A stretch of DNA of 37,620 nucleotides. It comes from Alistipes sp. Its GTDB lineage: Bacteria; Bacteroidota; Bacteroidia; Bacteroidales; Rikenellaceae. The notes below the pieces were generated by a model that was not told the DNA's origin, did no database searches, and saw only the letters and a list, made by a program, of their open reading frames with translations. Positions 16,140 to 24,204 of the stretch are shown here, piece after piece (the first letter of the stretch is position 1; every line of letters begins with the position of its first letter). Made by a program: the position numbers and the translations under genes. The DNA lies in NCBI GenBank assembly GCA_017654125.1, contig JAFNYX010000083.1:1-37620 (forward strand), in the 5' to 3' direction.

Positions 16140-18029
16140 AATCAGTTTAACTTTTGCTATTGCATCTGCCATATCGCGCTTTGCCTTGGCAATCTTATCC
16201 TGCACATCAGCAATGAGTTGCTCGGCACCCTTCGACTTCGAGAAGAAACCGATATTGTTCTCCAACACACCAATTTCCTGCTCCAACTGCTTTACACGAT
16301 TATAAAGCTTCTCTCGCTCCGAACGCAGACGCTTCTCGCCAGCCTGACGCAACGACGAGACCTTATCCTTAAAGCGATCCATCGACTGCTCGCGATCGAT
16401 ACCGCGCAATACACCGAAAAGGCGATCTACGGCCTCCTTATAGTTCTTCTGCAACTCTTCCTTATACTTGATAGGCACGAAACCGATTTCGCTCCATCGA
16501 CGCTGGAACTCCTTAATCATATCGTAGCCACCCTGCTTGATATCAACCTCCAACATCTCCTCAATAAGGGCCTTCTTACGAGCAAGGTTCTCCTCGTAAG
16601 CGTTCTCAATCTGGGCAAAATGTGCCGACTTACGCTCGAAGAACTTATCGCACGCCGCACGGAAACGCTTCCAAACCACATCTGCATGACGACGCGACAC
16701 GGAGCCGATCTTCTTCCACTCCTGTTGCAAGGCAAGCAACTGTTCGGTCGCTTCTTTCCATGCTTCACTCTCCTGCAACTGCTCGGCGGCCTCGCAAAGT
16801 TGCTCCTTCAAACGGAGATTTTGCTCCATATCATCCTTTATATCGGAGTAGAACGCACGTTTCTGCTCGAAAAACTTATCACAAGCCGCACGGAAGCGAT
16901 CGTAAATCTTCGTATTATCCTTCTTCGGAGCAAAACCGATGCTTCTCCACTCGCGCTGCAACGAAAGCAACAACTCATTTGCCTTGTTCCACGCCTTGTG
17001 CGTCGTTGGCGCCTCGGCAACCATCGCCTCTACCTTCTCACACAGGGCACTCTTCGCTTCAAGGTTATGCAACTGCTCCTCCTTGATACTCTCGAAATAG
17101 TCCTGATGACGACGATTTACAATCGACGACGCAGCTTTGAAACGCTCCCACAACGCATCCTTATACTCGCTCGCTACCGGACCGGTTTCACGCCACTCAT
17201 CGTGCAACTTCTGCAACTTATGGAACGCCTCAACCACCGACGCATCTTCGGTCAGACGCTCGGCCTGCTCACAGAGCGCAGTCTTCGCTTCGAGATTCTT
17301 TTTCAGGTCAAGGTCGCGCAGCTCCTTGTTAATCTTCACAAAGTCGTAGAAATTCTCAACGTGGAGATTGTACGTCTCCCACAAATCCTTAACATACGAC
17401 TGCGGAACCGGACCAATAGCCTTCCATCGCGCCTGCAAATCGCGGAAACGCGCAAACGTATTACCCAACGTCTCCTCACTCGACACGAGCGTCTTCAACT
17501 CCTCGATGATGGCTAATTTCTCCTTATAGTTATCCTCCTTGGCCTTCTCCGACACAGCAACATATTCGTCGCGCTTGTCACGATATATCTTCATAAGCTC
17601 CTTCAAACGCACTTCCAGCGGGTCAAGTTCGCGTACCGCCTGCTCCTCGGTCTGCTCCTCCGCCTTACGCAGAGTATCAACCTCGGCACGATGCTGTTTG
17701 TAAAAGGCAATCTTTATCTGCTCAACCTCCTTGCGGATATTCTGCGCTGGGTGCTCGACAAGCAACTGCTGCAAATAATCAACCAACTCCTGCTTACCCA
17801 TCGAGCCAATCTCACTCTCCTCTACCGACTCCTCTACCGGCTTCTCCGATGCCTCTTCGGCAACGGACTCCGCCTCCGTCTGCACGACCGAATCGACGAC
17901 CTGTTCCGGCACTATTTCCGGTTGCGGTTCTACGACCTCGTTCTGTTGTTCAACACTCTCCTTCAACACATCCTCAGCAATGCTGACAGCCTCCATTACG
18001 GGGGCTTCGGTAGATTTAATAGTAGTCAT
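16128..18029 (-). CDS. DUF349 repeat coiled-coil protein
   Basis: A 633-residue cytosolic protein without signal peptide or membrane segment. The first 135 residues are strongly acidic (many E, Q, V). Five DUF349 repeats follow, each with a W-(K/R/S)-x-(I/T)-G motif at W202, W279, W361, W438 and W512, spaced 74-82 residues. Long charged helices between and after them predict coiled coil up to the C-terminus. The family is widespread in Bacteroidetes but has no settled function. It has a good promoter and comes first in a minus-strand group with yidC, 107 bases downstream, so it may be co-transcribed with the insertase. Confidence 0.9.
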   Translation of the reverse strand: MTTIKSTEAPVMEAVSIAEDVLKESVEQQNEVVEPQPEIVPEQVVDSVVQTEAESVAEEASEKPVEESVEESEIGSMGKQELVDYLQQLLVEHPAQNIRKEVEQIKIAFYKQHRAEVDTLRKAEEQTEEQAVRELDPLEVRLKELMKIYRDKRDEYVAVSEKAKEDNYKEKLAIIEELKTLVSSEETLGNTFARFRDLQARWKAIGPVPQSYVKDLWETYNLHVENFYDFVKINKELRDLDLKKNLEAKTALCEQAERLTEDASVVEAFHKLQKLHDEWRETGPVASEYKDALWERFKAASSIVNRRHQDYFESIKEEQLHNLEAKSALCEKVEAMVAEAPTTHKAWNKANELLLSLQREWRSIGFAPKKDNTKIYDRFRAACDKFFEQKRAFYSDIKDDMEQNLRLKEQLCEAAEQLQESEAWKEATEQLLALQQEWKKIGSVSRRHADVVWKRFRAACDKFFERKSAHFAQIENAYEENLARKKALIEEMLEVDIKQGGYDMIKEFQRRWSEIGFVPIKYKEELQKNYKEAVDRLFGVLRGIDREQSMDRFKDKVSSLRQAGEKRLRSEREKLYNRVKQLEQEIGVLENNIGFFSKSKGAEQLIADVQDKIAKAKRDMADAIAKVKLIDGE

Positions 18030-18079
18030 ACGATAAAATATTAGTTAAACACCCATGCGCACATAAGCATAGTATCGCA

Positions 18080-18111
18080 CAAAGATAAAAAAATTTCTTC
18101 GTTTTTTCAAC
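18080..18111 (-). promoter_or_regulatory. Promoter of the DUF349-yidC group
   Basis: On the minus strand GTTG (18111-18108) is followed after 20 bases by TATCTTTG (18087-18080). This is a near-perfect Bacteroidetes promoter, with one mismatch in the -33 element. Transcription should begin near 18073, about 44 bases before the DUF349 start. In the 362-base divergent gap I see this, the opposite promoter at 18275 and AT-rich sequence, but no further gene. Confidence 0.65.
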
Positions 18112-18274
18112 TTTTCGGCGATTTATATCGTTTTTACATCGCAAAAAGCGTTTTTTACGCCCCACTTTTTCCACACCAATCGCATCAAGTAAGCCGCCTC
18201 AGCGTTTTTGCAAATACATTCGTCGATAATGCATATTCCTCACTATATTAGAACAACAACTTTTTGTTGGATTT

Positions 18275-18307
18275 CTTGGTTTATTCGAAACATTTTTTAT
18301 AAATTTG
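18275..18307 (+). promoter_or_regulatory. Promoter of the seven-gene secreted-protein operon
   Basis: CTTG (18275-18278) is followed after 21 bases by TAAATTTG (18300-18307), one mismatch in the -33 element and a full match in the -7 element. Transcription would start near 18314, leaving a leader of about 78 bases. No other match was seen before any of the six downstream genes. Confidence 0.6.
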
Positions 18308-18391
18308 CATTATATAATCTGCGTTGCTACGTACAAGACCATCTGTACAATACGCTCGCAGACATAATAGCAAACTCCAAATTCAAAGTTA

Positions 18392-18931
18392 ATGATGAAC
18401 ACCAACTGCTCGACACATTGCTGCACTGCCCGCAACATTTACGCGAAAGGAATTTTCACGCTTTTGTACATCTCCTTGACTCTCTTATTCGTTGCGAGCG
18501 CAACCGCTGCTGAGTACAAGTCGGATAAATTCCAATACTCCATCGCCTCTGCGGGTGTCGGTGCCAACGGAACATTCCTTTATACCATCGAGTGTAACAT
18601 TAAAAAAATGTCCGAACTCGACGAGCAGCTTGCATGCAGCGCTATTCACGGCATCATCTTCAAGGGTTGCGAGTCACTAAATCGTCAGCCAAAACAGACG
18701 CCGCTTGTGAAAGACGAATCATTAGACGAAATCGAAACAACTTTTTTCGACTCGTTCTTCGAGCAGGGAGCTCACCGACAATATATCATCTCCGTGGCGC
18801 GAAACAGCATGGTGATAATCAAAGCAAAGAAAGGATACCACATCAAGGCGGTTGTATGCGTTGACAAACGCCGCCTGCGACAGCACCTTGAAGAGAAGAA
18901 CATCATCGAACGACTAACCTCTTCGTTCTAA
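18392..18931 (+). CDS. Secreted hypothetical protein, paralogue A of the operon
   Basis: A 179-residue protein of unknown function. It begins with an unusual hydrophilic, cysteine-rich leader (MMNTNCSTHCCTARNIYAKG) before a hydrophobic core (about 20-37) and a likely cleavage at ATA-AEY near residue 39. No internal ATG would give a shorter signal. The mature part aligns with the next gene product: a GVGANGTFLYTIECN-like strand, an A-A/HGIIFKGC helix-loop, TPL, a TFFDSFFEQG segment and a closing VDKRRLRQHLEEKNII helix. The alternating strand and helix with small residues resembles LPP20-type envelope proteins. It is the first gene of the seven-gene unit, 35 bases before its paralogue. Confidence 0.7.
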   Translation: MMNTNCSTHCCTARNIYAKGIFTLLYISLTLLFVASATAAEYKSDKFQYSIASAGVGANGTFLYTIECNIKKMSELDEQLACSAIHGIIFKGCESLNRQPKQTPLVKDESLDEIETTFFDSFFEQGAHRQYIISVARNSMVIIKAKKGYHIKAVVCVDKRRLRQHLEEKNIIERLTSSF

Positions 18932-18966
18932 CACGACAAATAACAAACAAAAAAACAGATAGTATC

Positions 18967-19440
18967 ATGAAAATCAAACTATTTATCGCAGCCATGCTAT
19001 CGCTCGTTTGCAGCATCGCGATGGCACAGAGTTATGGCGCACCATACTCTTCGATCAAGTGTCTGAATGTGGAACTTGACGGCTCTATTACCGTCCGCAT
19101 AACGGGCGAGGGACGCAACCGCTTCGATGCCAAAGAGCAAGCAAGAAAGAATGCCGTTTACAACGTACTTTTCAAGGGCGTACAAGTCGAAAATCAGCGC
19201 AATACACCACTCACTCGTCCTCTGATTTTGGAGGTGAATGCCGAGGAGCGCCACGCAGAGTTTTTTGCTGCGTTCTTTGCCGATGGTGGTAAGTACAAAG
19301 ACTTTGTTAGCATGAACGACCGCAAGGACCACACCAACGAGAAGGTCAAGAAGGACATCCAAGTTGGTTGGAGCCTAACCGTTCGTATCAAGCGAGCCGA
19401 ATTGAAAAAATATCTCGAAGAAGAGGGAATCATAAAATAG
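18967..19440 (+). CDS. Secreted hypothetical protein, paralogue B (LPP20-like)
   Basis: A 157-residue exported protein with a clear signal peptide (residues 1-20, AMA-Q). The sequence ITGEGRNRFDAKEQARKNA followed by VLFKGV is the kind of motif seen in LPP20/FlgT-like envelope domains (G-x-G then repeated Ala in a helix). It shares with the preceding protein the order FKG, TPL, AEFFAAFFADGG and LKKYLEEEGII, so the two are tandem duplicates that have diverged. There is no lipobox. The stop codon overlaps the Shine-Dalgarno of the next gene. Biochemical function is unknown; I infer an envelope-associated structural role. Confidence 0.75.
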   Translation: MKIKLFIAAMLSLVCSIAMAQSYGAPYSSIKCLNVELDGSITVRITGEGRNRFDAKEQARKNAVYNVLFKGVQVENQRNTPLTRPLILEVNAEERHAEFFAAFFADGGKYKDFVSMNDRKDHTNEKVKKDIQVGWSLTVRIKRAELKKYLEEEGIIK

Positions 19441-19444
19441 GAGG
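19440..19444 (+). promoter_or_regulatory. Shine-Dalgarno site of the DUF6175 gene
   Basis: GGAGG overlaps the last base of the upstream stop codon and lies 8 bases before the ATG at 19453. It is the only strong ribosome site within the seven-gene operon, so the DUF6175 protein may be made in larger amount or coupled to the gene before. Confidence 0.55.
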
Positions 19445-19452
19445 ACGAGAGT

Positions 19453-20400
19453 ATGAAACGATTTTTAGTATTTGCAATTGCAATTCTTAGCATCGCAGCC
19501 GTTTCGGCACAGGTAAAACTTCCGTCGCTAATGGTTGTTCCGAGCGATGTATGGTGTACAACTAATGGCTACATGAGCGAAGTAGAAACACAGGGTGTCA
19601 AGAAGTTGGTTCCAAACTACAAGTTGGCATTGCAGACCGACCCTAATTTGGTGGCAGCCATCGCACGTATCAATCTGCTGATGGCCGACCGCGGTTTCCC
19701 ATTGAAAAACCTTGAATCGGTGCTCAACACCATTGAGCGCAATCAGGCCGAAGAGATGCTCATCACCAGCAAAACCTCGGGTGCAGCATTGAGTGAAAAT
19801 CCAGTGGACGTGCTTCGTAGAACGGCTCGTGCCGACATCATCCTCTCACTCACGTGGACCATAAATACGACCGGCCCAAAGAAGTCGGTAACCTACACTT
19901 TGCAGGGTATTGATGCCTATACCGACACACAGATTGCCGGTGCACAAGGTACGGGCGCCGCTTCGTTTTCGAGCGAAGTGCCGGTGCTGATTGAGGAGGC
20001 TGTAAGCACTCACATGGACACCTTTACCGACCAATTGCAACAATATTTTACGGATTTGAGCAACAACGGTCGCTCGGTGAGCATCAACATCCGCGTATTC
20101 GACAATGGCTCGGGCCTCGACCTCGAATCGGAGTTCGGCGGCACGGAGTTGGCCGAGATTATCGACGCATGGATTGCCGACAACACTGTTGGACATATGT
20201 ATAACAAGGCTGCCGGCTCGGAGACCTTCGCATCGTACGAACAAGTACGCATTCCGCTCTACCGCACCAACGGTACGGGCATGGATGCCGAATACTTTGT
20301 CCGCGGACTACGTAAACATCTCTCGGAAACGCATGCCATTGTATCGAAAATTATTCCGCGAGGATTGGGTAACGCATTATTAATTATAGGTGAAAAATAG
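19453..20400 (+). CDS. Secreted DUF6175 protein
   Basis: A 315-residue exported protein with a signal peptide (1-19, VSA-Q). The mature sequence starts LPSLMVVPSDVWCTTNGYM (about 23-41), then ALQTDPNLVAAIARINLLMADRGFPLKNLESVL (59-91), ADIILSLTW (127-135) and YTLQGIDAYTDTQIAGAQGTG (148-168). These are the hallmarks of DUF6175, a Bacteroidales family of unknown function. The central block (a strand saying that a component is present, then a statement of a tagged substrate) is reminiscent of the CsgG/TolB-N type alpha-beta domain of outer-membrane assembly proteins; that link is my inference. It begins 12 bases after paralogue B and ends 7 bases before the next gene. Confidence 0.85.
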   Translation: MKRFLVFAIAILSIAAVSAQVKLPSLMVVPSDVWCTTNGYMSEVETQGVKKLVPNYKLALQTDPNLVAAIARINLLMADRGFPLKNLESVLNTIERNQAEEMLITSKTSGAALSENPVDVLRRTARADIILSLTWTINTTGPKKSVTYTLQGIDAYTDTQIAGAQGTGAASFSSEVPVLIEEAVSTHMDTFTDQLQQYFTDLSNNGRSVSINIRVFDNGSGLDLESEFGGTELAEIIDAWIADNTVGHMYNKAAGSETFASYEQVRIPLYRTNGTGMDAEYFVRGLRKHLSETHAIVSKIIPRGLGNALLIIGEK

Positions 20401-20407
20401 TTGAATT

Positions 20408-21337
20408 ATGAAGAGAGTAATATTTGCCATCTTGACTATTGTCTTCGGCATAAGCGCCGTAGTGGCACAGGGTATTAAAATCCCTTTAAGAGTTGTTGTT
20501 CCGGAAGAGTCGGGCGTTGCAACCGAATCGAACGAATATCTGCAGAACAAACTCCTCGGATTAGCAGCTTCAGCAGGCACAGCAACTGACGGACAAGCGA
20601 TTTCGCACTTTATGCTTACAGCCAAGTGCATCACCGAATCGAAAGAGGTCGTTGGTACGGCTCCAACCATGTATGCAATGAACCTCAACCTGACACTCTA
20701 TATCGCAAACTGGATGAGCGGTCAGATTTTCGCTCAAAATACCATTTCGTTAAAGGGTGCGGGGCAGAGCGAGACCAAGGCTTACAACAACGCATTTCGC
20801 GCACTTAACGCCAGCAATGCCCAAGTAAACAAACTGTTGGCCGAGGGCGAGCGGAAAATCGTGGCATACTACAATGCCGAAGGCGACAACATTATCAACC
20901 GTGCGAAGACGTTAGCCGTAGCCAAGCAGTTTGACGAGGCCCTTTTTCTGCTCGCTTCGATTCCATCGGTAGCCGAGTCGGCGTACGAGAAGGCGCAGCC
21001 GGTAATGACCGACACCTACAAGGAGTATCTCGACTATAAGGATGCGAAGCTGCTTGCCAAGGCAAAGAGTATTTGGGCTGCAACACAAAACCGCAAAGGT
21101 GCAGCTGAGGCCGGAGAGTTATTGTCACAAATCGAGCCGGACTCGAAGAGTCGTGCAGAGGCAGAGCAGTTATACACGAGTATCAAGAAGCGTATCGGCG
21201 AAGAGTGGTCATTCGTAATGAAAGTATACGATGATCGTGCTCAAATCGAAAAACAGCGCATCGAGGCGGCACGCGCAATCGGCGTAGCCTATGGTAGCGG
21301 TCAGCAGCCGAACACGACCAACATCTTCCGTCGTTAA
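20408..21337 (+). CDS. Secreted helical-repeat protein of unknown function
   Basis: A 309-residue exported protein with a signal peptide (1-20, VVA-Q). The first half is alpha/beta: IPLRVVVPEESG, MNLNLTLYIANWMSGQIFAQ and ISLKGAGQSETKAYNNAFRALN (about 113-134). The last of these has the G-x-G plus Ala-helix pattern of LPP20/FlgT-like domains. The second half (about 160-290) is all helical and TPR-like (AKTLAVAKQFDEALFLLASIP, then KLLAKAKSIWAATQNRKGAAEAGELL). The tail is short and basic. I do not recognise a named family. Its place seven bases after the DUF6175 gene and the mixed domains suggest a scaffold for the same assembly. Confidence 0.8.
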   Translation: MKRVIFAILTIVFGISAVVAQGIKIPLRVVVPEESGVATESNEYLQNKLLGLAASAGTATDGQAISHFMLTAKCITESKEVVGTAPTMYAMNLNLTLYIANWMSGQIFAQNTISLKGAGQSETKAYNNAFRALNASNAQVNKLLAEGERKIVAYYNAEGDNIINRAKTLAVAKQFDEALFLLASIPSVAESAYEKAQPVMTDTYKEYLDYKDAKLLAKAKSIWAATQNRKGAAEAGELLSQIEPDSKSRAEAEQLYTSIKKRIGEEWSFVMKVYDDRAQIEKQRIEAARAIGVAYGSGQQPNTTNIFRR

Positions 21338-21392
21338 ACACAGTAAAGAGAACCTAAAAAACATTTTATAACCCAACAAAACACCAAACATT

Positions 21393-22178
21393 ATGAAAAA
21401 GAGTATTATTTTGGCTATGTTAGCCATTTTCTGCGCCAGCAGCGTATCGGCACAATATGCCGTAGGCGATATTTTCGAAAAGGACGACGTAAAGGGAGTC
21501 GTATTCTATGTTGACGAATCGGGCGAGCACGGCCTGGCCATTACCGCACAGAAGGTTATGACCAAGGAGGAGATTAAGGCATATTATGCTGAGCAGAAGG
21601 CAAAGCGGAAGGCGATGACCAAGGAGCAGAAAGCCGAGCAGAAGGTATTCCAAAAGGAGATGACTGTAAACATCAACAAGTACTACACCGACCTGTACTC
21701 GAAGTGCGGTTTGGAGGGTAAGCCAAATGCAGAGATTATCAAGCAGTACTGCGCCGAGAACAATATCAATATGGAGAACTATTTCCCTAATCACCATTGG
21801 GCATCTACGCTCGGCGAGGGTTGGTTCATTCCAGGCGAAAAGGAGGCTGCTCTCTACGCAAACTTTATCTCGTTCGGCGTAGGCAAACCTTGTTATAAGG
21901 GCATCAAGTACTCTGAAATGACAAAGAAACTCAATGAGCTTAACACCGCAATGAAGTCGAATAGCGGCTACGAGAACTATATCCTGCCACAGACCCTCGG
22001 CACATCGACCATCGGTTCGCAGAAGTTCTTGGGCAAGGAGTACATAAGCTACAAGACAATGTTGCTTCGCGTTGAGGAGCACGGCGTCGGCATGATTAAG
22101 GTTAAGAAGTATTATTACGACATCGCAGTCAATCTGCCTGGCATTTGCAACATCGCAGTTGCTGTTTGCGAATTCTAA
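21393..22178 (+). CDS. Secreted hypothetical protein with K/E-rich insert and C-type-lectin-like pieces
   Basis: A 261-residue exported protein (signal 1-20, VSA-Q). The start of the mature part, VGDIFEKDDVKGVVFYVDESGEHGLAI, and later HHWASTLGEGWFIPGEKEAALYA resemble the opening and the W-x-x-P-x-x-E motif of Lcl/FISUMP-type surface modules. Between them (about 56-90) is a charged helix rich in K, E and Q, which would interrupt the fold. The C-terminal strands LLRVEEHGVG and YYYDIAVNLPGICNIAVAVCEF close a sandwich. Function is unknown. It is the fifth gene of the operon; the 55-base gap before it is the widest in the unit, with no visible promoter. Confidence 0.75.
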   Translation: MKKSIILAMLAIFCASSVSAQYAVGDIFEKDDVKGVVFYVDESGEHGLAITAQKVMTKEEIKAYYAEQKAKRKAMTKEQKAEQKVFQKEMTVNINKYYTDLYSKCGLEGKPNAEIIKQYCAENNINMENYFPNHHWASTLGEGWFIPGEKEAALYANFISFGVGKPCYKGIKYSEMTKKLNELNTAMKSNSGYENYILPQTLGTSTIGSQKFLGKEYISYKTMLLRVEEHGVGMIKVKKYYYDIAVNLPGICNIAVAVCEF

Positions 22179-22200
22179 CCATTTTCCGAAAAACGCGAAT

Positions 22201-24192
22201 ATGAGAAAACTTTATCTGTTTATCATATCATCATTTGTATTGGGCGGTGTTTTATCCGCCCAATCTCTTCAATCCCAACAAGGGAACGACGGGAAATACG
22301 GCTTTGTGGACGCCTCAGGCGCGTTCGTAATCCAACCCGAGTATGATGATGTACATTTCGAATTCTACAAGGGCGCGGCTTGTGTAAAACAGAAGGATAG
22401 GTTCCTGCTCATCAATGAGGCGGGCAAGAGCATATCGAAGATGTTTGACGCGGTAGATTATTTCGACTCACATGATTTGTGTCAAGTTTCGATTGGCGGC
22501 AAATTGGGTATTGTCAGCACATCGGGCGAACTGATTCTCGACACGAAATATGCCCACATCGGCGACTTCGATGCTAACGGGTTTGCAGTAATAAATCTCG
22601 GCGGCATGATGGATGCAGAGGGCACATTGAAAGGTGGCAAATACGGTTTTATCGACACCACAGGCAAAGTTGTTGCCGAGCCATGCTACTCATTTATCGG
22701 CGAGCGCGACCAGAACGGCCTACGTTGGGTAAACATCGGTGGCGTGGAGGACGAAAGCGGCCGCTGCACGGGTGGCAAGTACGGATACATTGACGACAAG
22801 GCCACAGTGATTGTCGAGCCGATGTACACCTTTGTCGGCGCATTCGTCGATGGCGTCTGCTGGGTATGTCTCGGCGGCAAGGAATTCATCTCCGACAAGA
22901 CAATCGACGCACAAGTAAACTCCTACGCTCAACGCGAAAAGAACCCTGCCAAGGTAATAGCAAAACGAATCGAGTTAGAGAACCAGATTACGGGTGGAAA
23001 GATGGACATCCTCGACCATAAAGTTATGGGCGGCAAGTATGGTTTCATAAATTCGGCAGGAAAGGTCATCGCACAGCCGATATACACATCAACGGCCAAC
23101 ACCTTTACCGAGGGTTGTGCGTGGGTTGCTCTCAACGGCAAATACGGATATGTGCGTACCGACGGAACGCTGATTGCCGAGTGCATCTACGACCAAGTGG
23201 CTCCACAGTTCTCGGAGGGTACAGCATGGGCAAAGAAGAGTTTCAAAAAAGAGACATTCTTTGGTTATCTCGACGCCGACGGCAAGGAGATTACCGAGTT
23301 CAAGTATGCAAAGGTGACCAACATGAGAAACGGGTTTGCTGTGGTATGCAGCCCTGCCGTAATCGAAAAAGGTACGGTAACACAGCCGGCACGCTACGGA
23401 CTCATAGGCAGTAAAGGAGAGCCGCTTACCGATTTGAAATACGACGGCATAAATAAGATTGGTGAGGGTATGGCCCTCTGCAAATCCAAAAACCGTTTCT
23501 GCTACATCAATGCTACGGGTAAAGAGATTACGCCGTTCGTAATCAATGCCGGAACAGTATTCAATGACGGTGTTGCGATTGTCAAGCTCAACCCGGAGGA
23601 TGCCGCCGCTTGCAAACGTGGTGAGGCATTGCCGGCACCAATCAACGCCAAACGCAACCCACAGGGACTGTTCGGCATAATCGACAACAACGGCATTGCT
23701 GTATCGGAGTTTGCATACACCTCCATTGCCAAACCTTCGGACGGCATGATTGCAGTCGCACGTAACGGCAAATATGGCTATTTGAACACCGCAGGCGACA
23801 CAGTCATTCAGGAGGTATGGGACAGCGCTCGCGATTTCAGTTACGGGTATGCAGCTGTTTGTAAAGATGGCAAGTGGGGATGGATTGATCGCGAAGGCAT
23901 AACCATCATCGCTCCGGAGTACGACGATGCGGCACAAGAGCGCGTCGAGGAGTTGATGCTCGTCAAGCGTGGCGAAAAGTGGGGAGCAATATCGGCACAA
24001 GGCGAAACAATTGTACCGTTCGAACTCGGCAGTGCAGCACTCGTCAAGGAGATTACACAAACGCTCTACTCGGCCGGCGGACGAGTGCCTCTAAGCACAC
24101 GTACCGTAACGATATTCAGCACACAGAAATTGAACATCAACAAGCGATTTACCATCTCGGATACAATACCTAACGAATATTGGGACTATTAA
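22201..24192 (+). CDS. Secreted WG-repeat protein
   Basis: A 663-residue exported protein (signal 1-20, LSA-Q) built almost entirely of WG-type repeats. I count 13 to 14 copies of the G-K-Y-G-(F/Y)-(I/V)-(D/N)-x-x-G-x-x-I pattern, followed by P-x-Y, spaced 40-60 residues. Three of the early copies carry a longer insert with the pattern (N/C)-(I/L)-G-G-x-x-D-x-x-G and then GGKYGF. Repeats of this kind form beta structures and are thought to bind proteins or glycans at the cell surface, though no target is known here. The last 50 residues are not repeats. The start at 22201 follows the previous stop by 22 bases; a longer in-frame start at 22159 would overlap it. Confidence 0.88.
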   Translation: MRKLYLFIISSFVLGGVLSAQSLQSQQGNDGKYGFVDASGAFVIQPEYDDVHFEFYKGAACVKQKDRFLLINEAGKSISKMFDAVDYFDSHDLCQVSIGGKLGIVSTSGELILDTKYAHIGDFDANGFAVINLGGMMDAEGTLKGGKYGFIDTTGKVVAEPCYSFIGERDQNGLRWVNIGGVEDESGRCTGGKYGYIDDKATVIVEPMYTFVGAFVDGVCWVCLGGKEFISDKTIDAQVNSYAQREKNPAKVIAKRIELENQITGGKMDILDHKVMGGKYGFINSAGKVIAQPIYTSTANTFTEGCAWVALNGKYGYVRTDGTLIAECIYDQVAPQFSEGTAWAKKSFKKETFFGYLDADGKEITEFKYAKVTNMRNGFAVVCSPAVIEKGTVTQPARYGLIGSKGEPLTDLKYDGINKIGEGMALCKSKNRFCYINATGKEITPFVINAGTVFNDGVAIVKLNPEDAAACKRGEALPAPINAKRNPQGLFGIIDNNGIAVSEFAYTSIAKPSDGMIAVARNGKYGYLNTAGDTVIQEVWDSARDFSYGYAAVCKDGKWGWIDREGITIIAPEYDDAAQERVEELMLVKRGEKWGAISAQGETIVPFELGSAALVKEITQTLYSAGGRVPLSTRTVTIFSTQKLNINKRFTISDTIPNEYWDY

Positions 24193-24204
24193 GCAACTAC
24201 GCCT

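Noticed and set aside
15999..17516. Long open frame antisense to the DUF349 gene
   Set aside because: DUF349 repeats are clear on the other strand; the antisense frame is leucine/arginine-rich low-complexity.
18208..18513. 101-codon open frame in the divergent gap before the seven-gene operon
   Set aside because: The operon promoter lies inside it and it overlaps the first operon gene in another frame; no domain or signal peptide.
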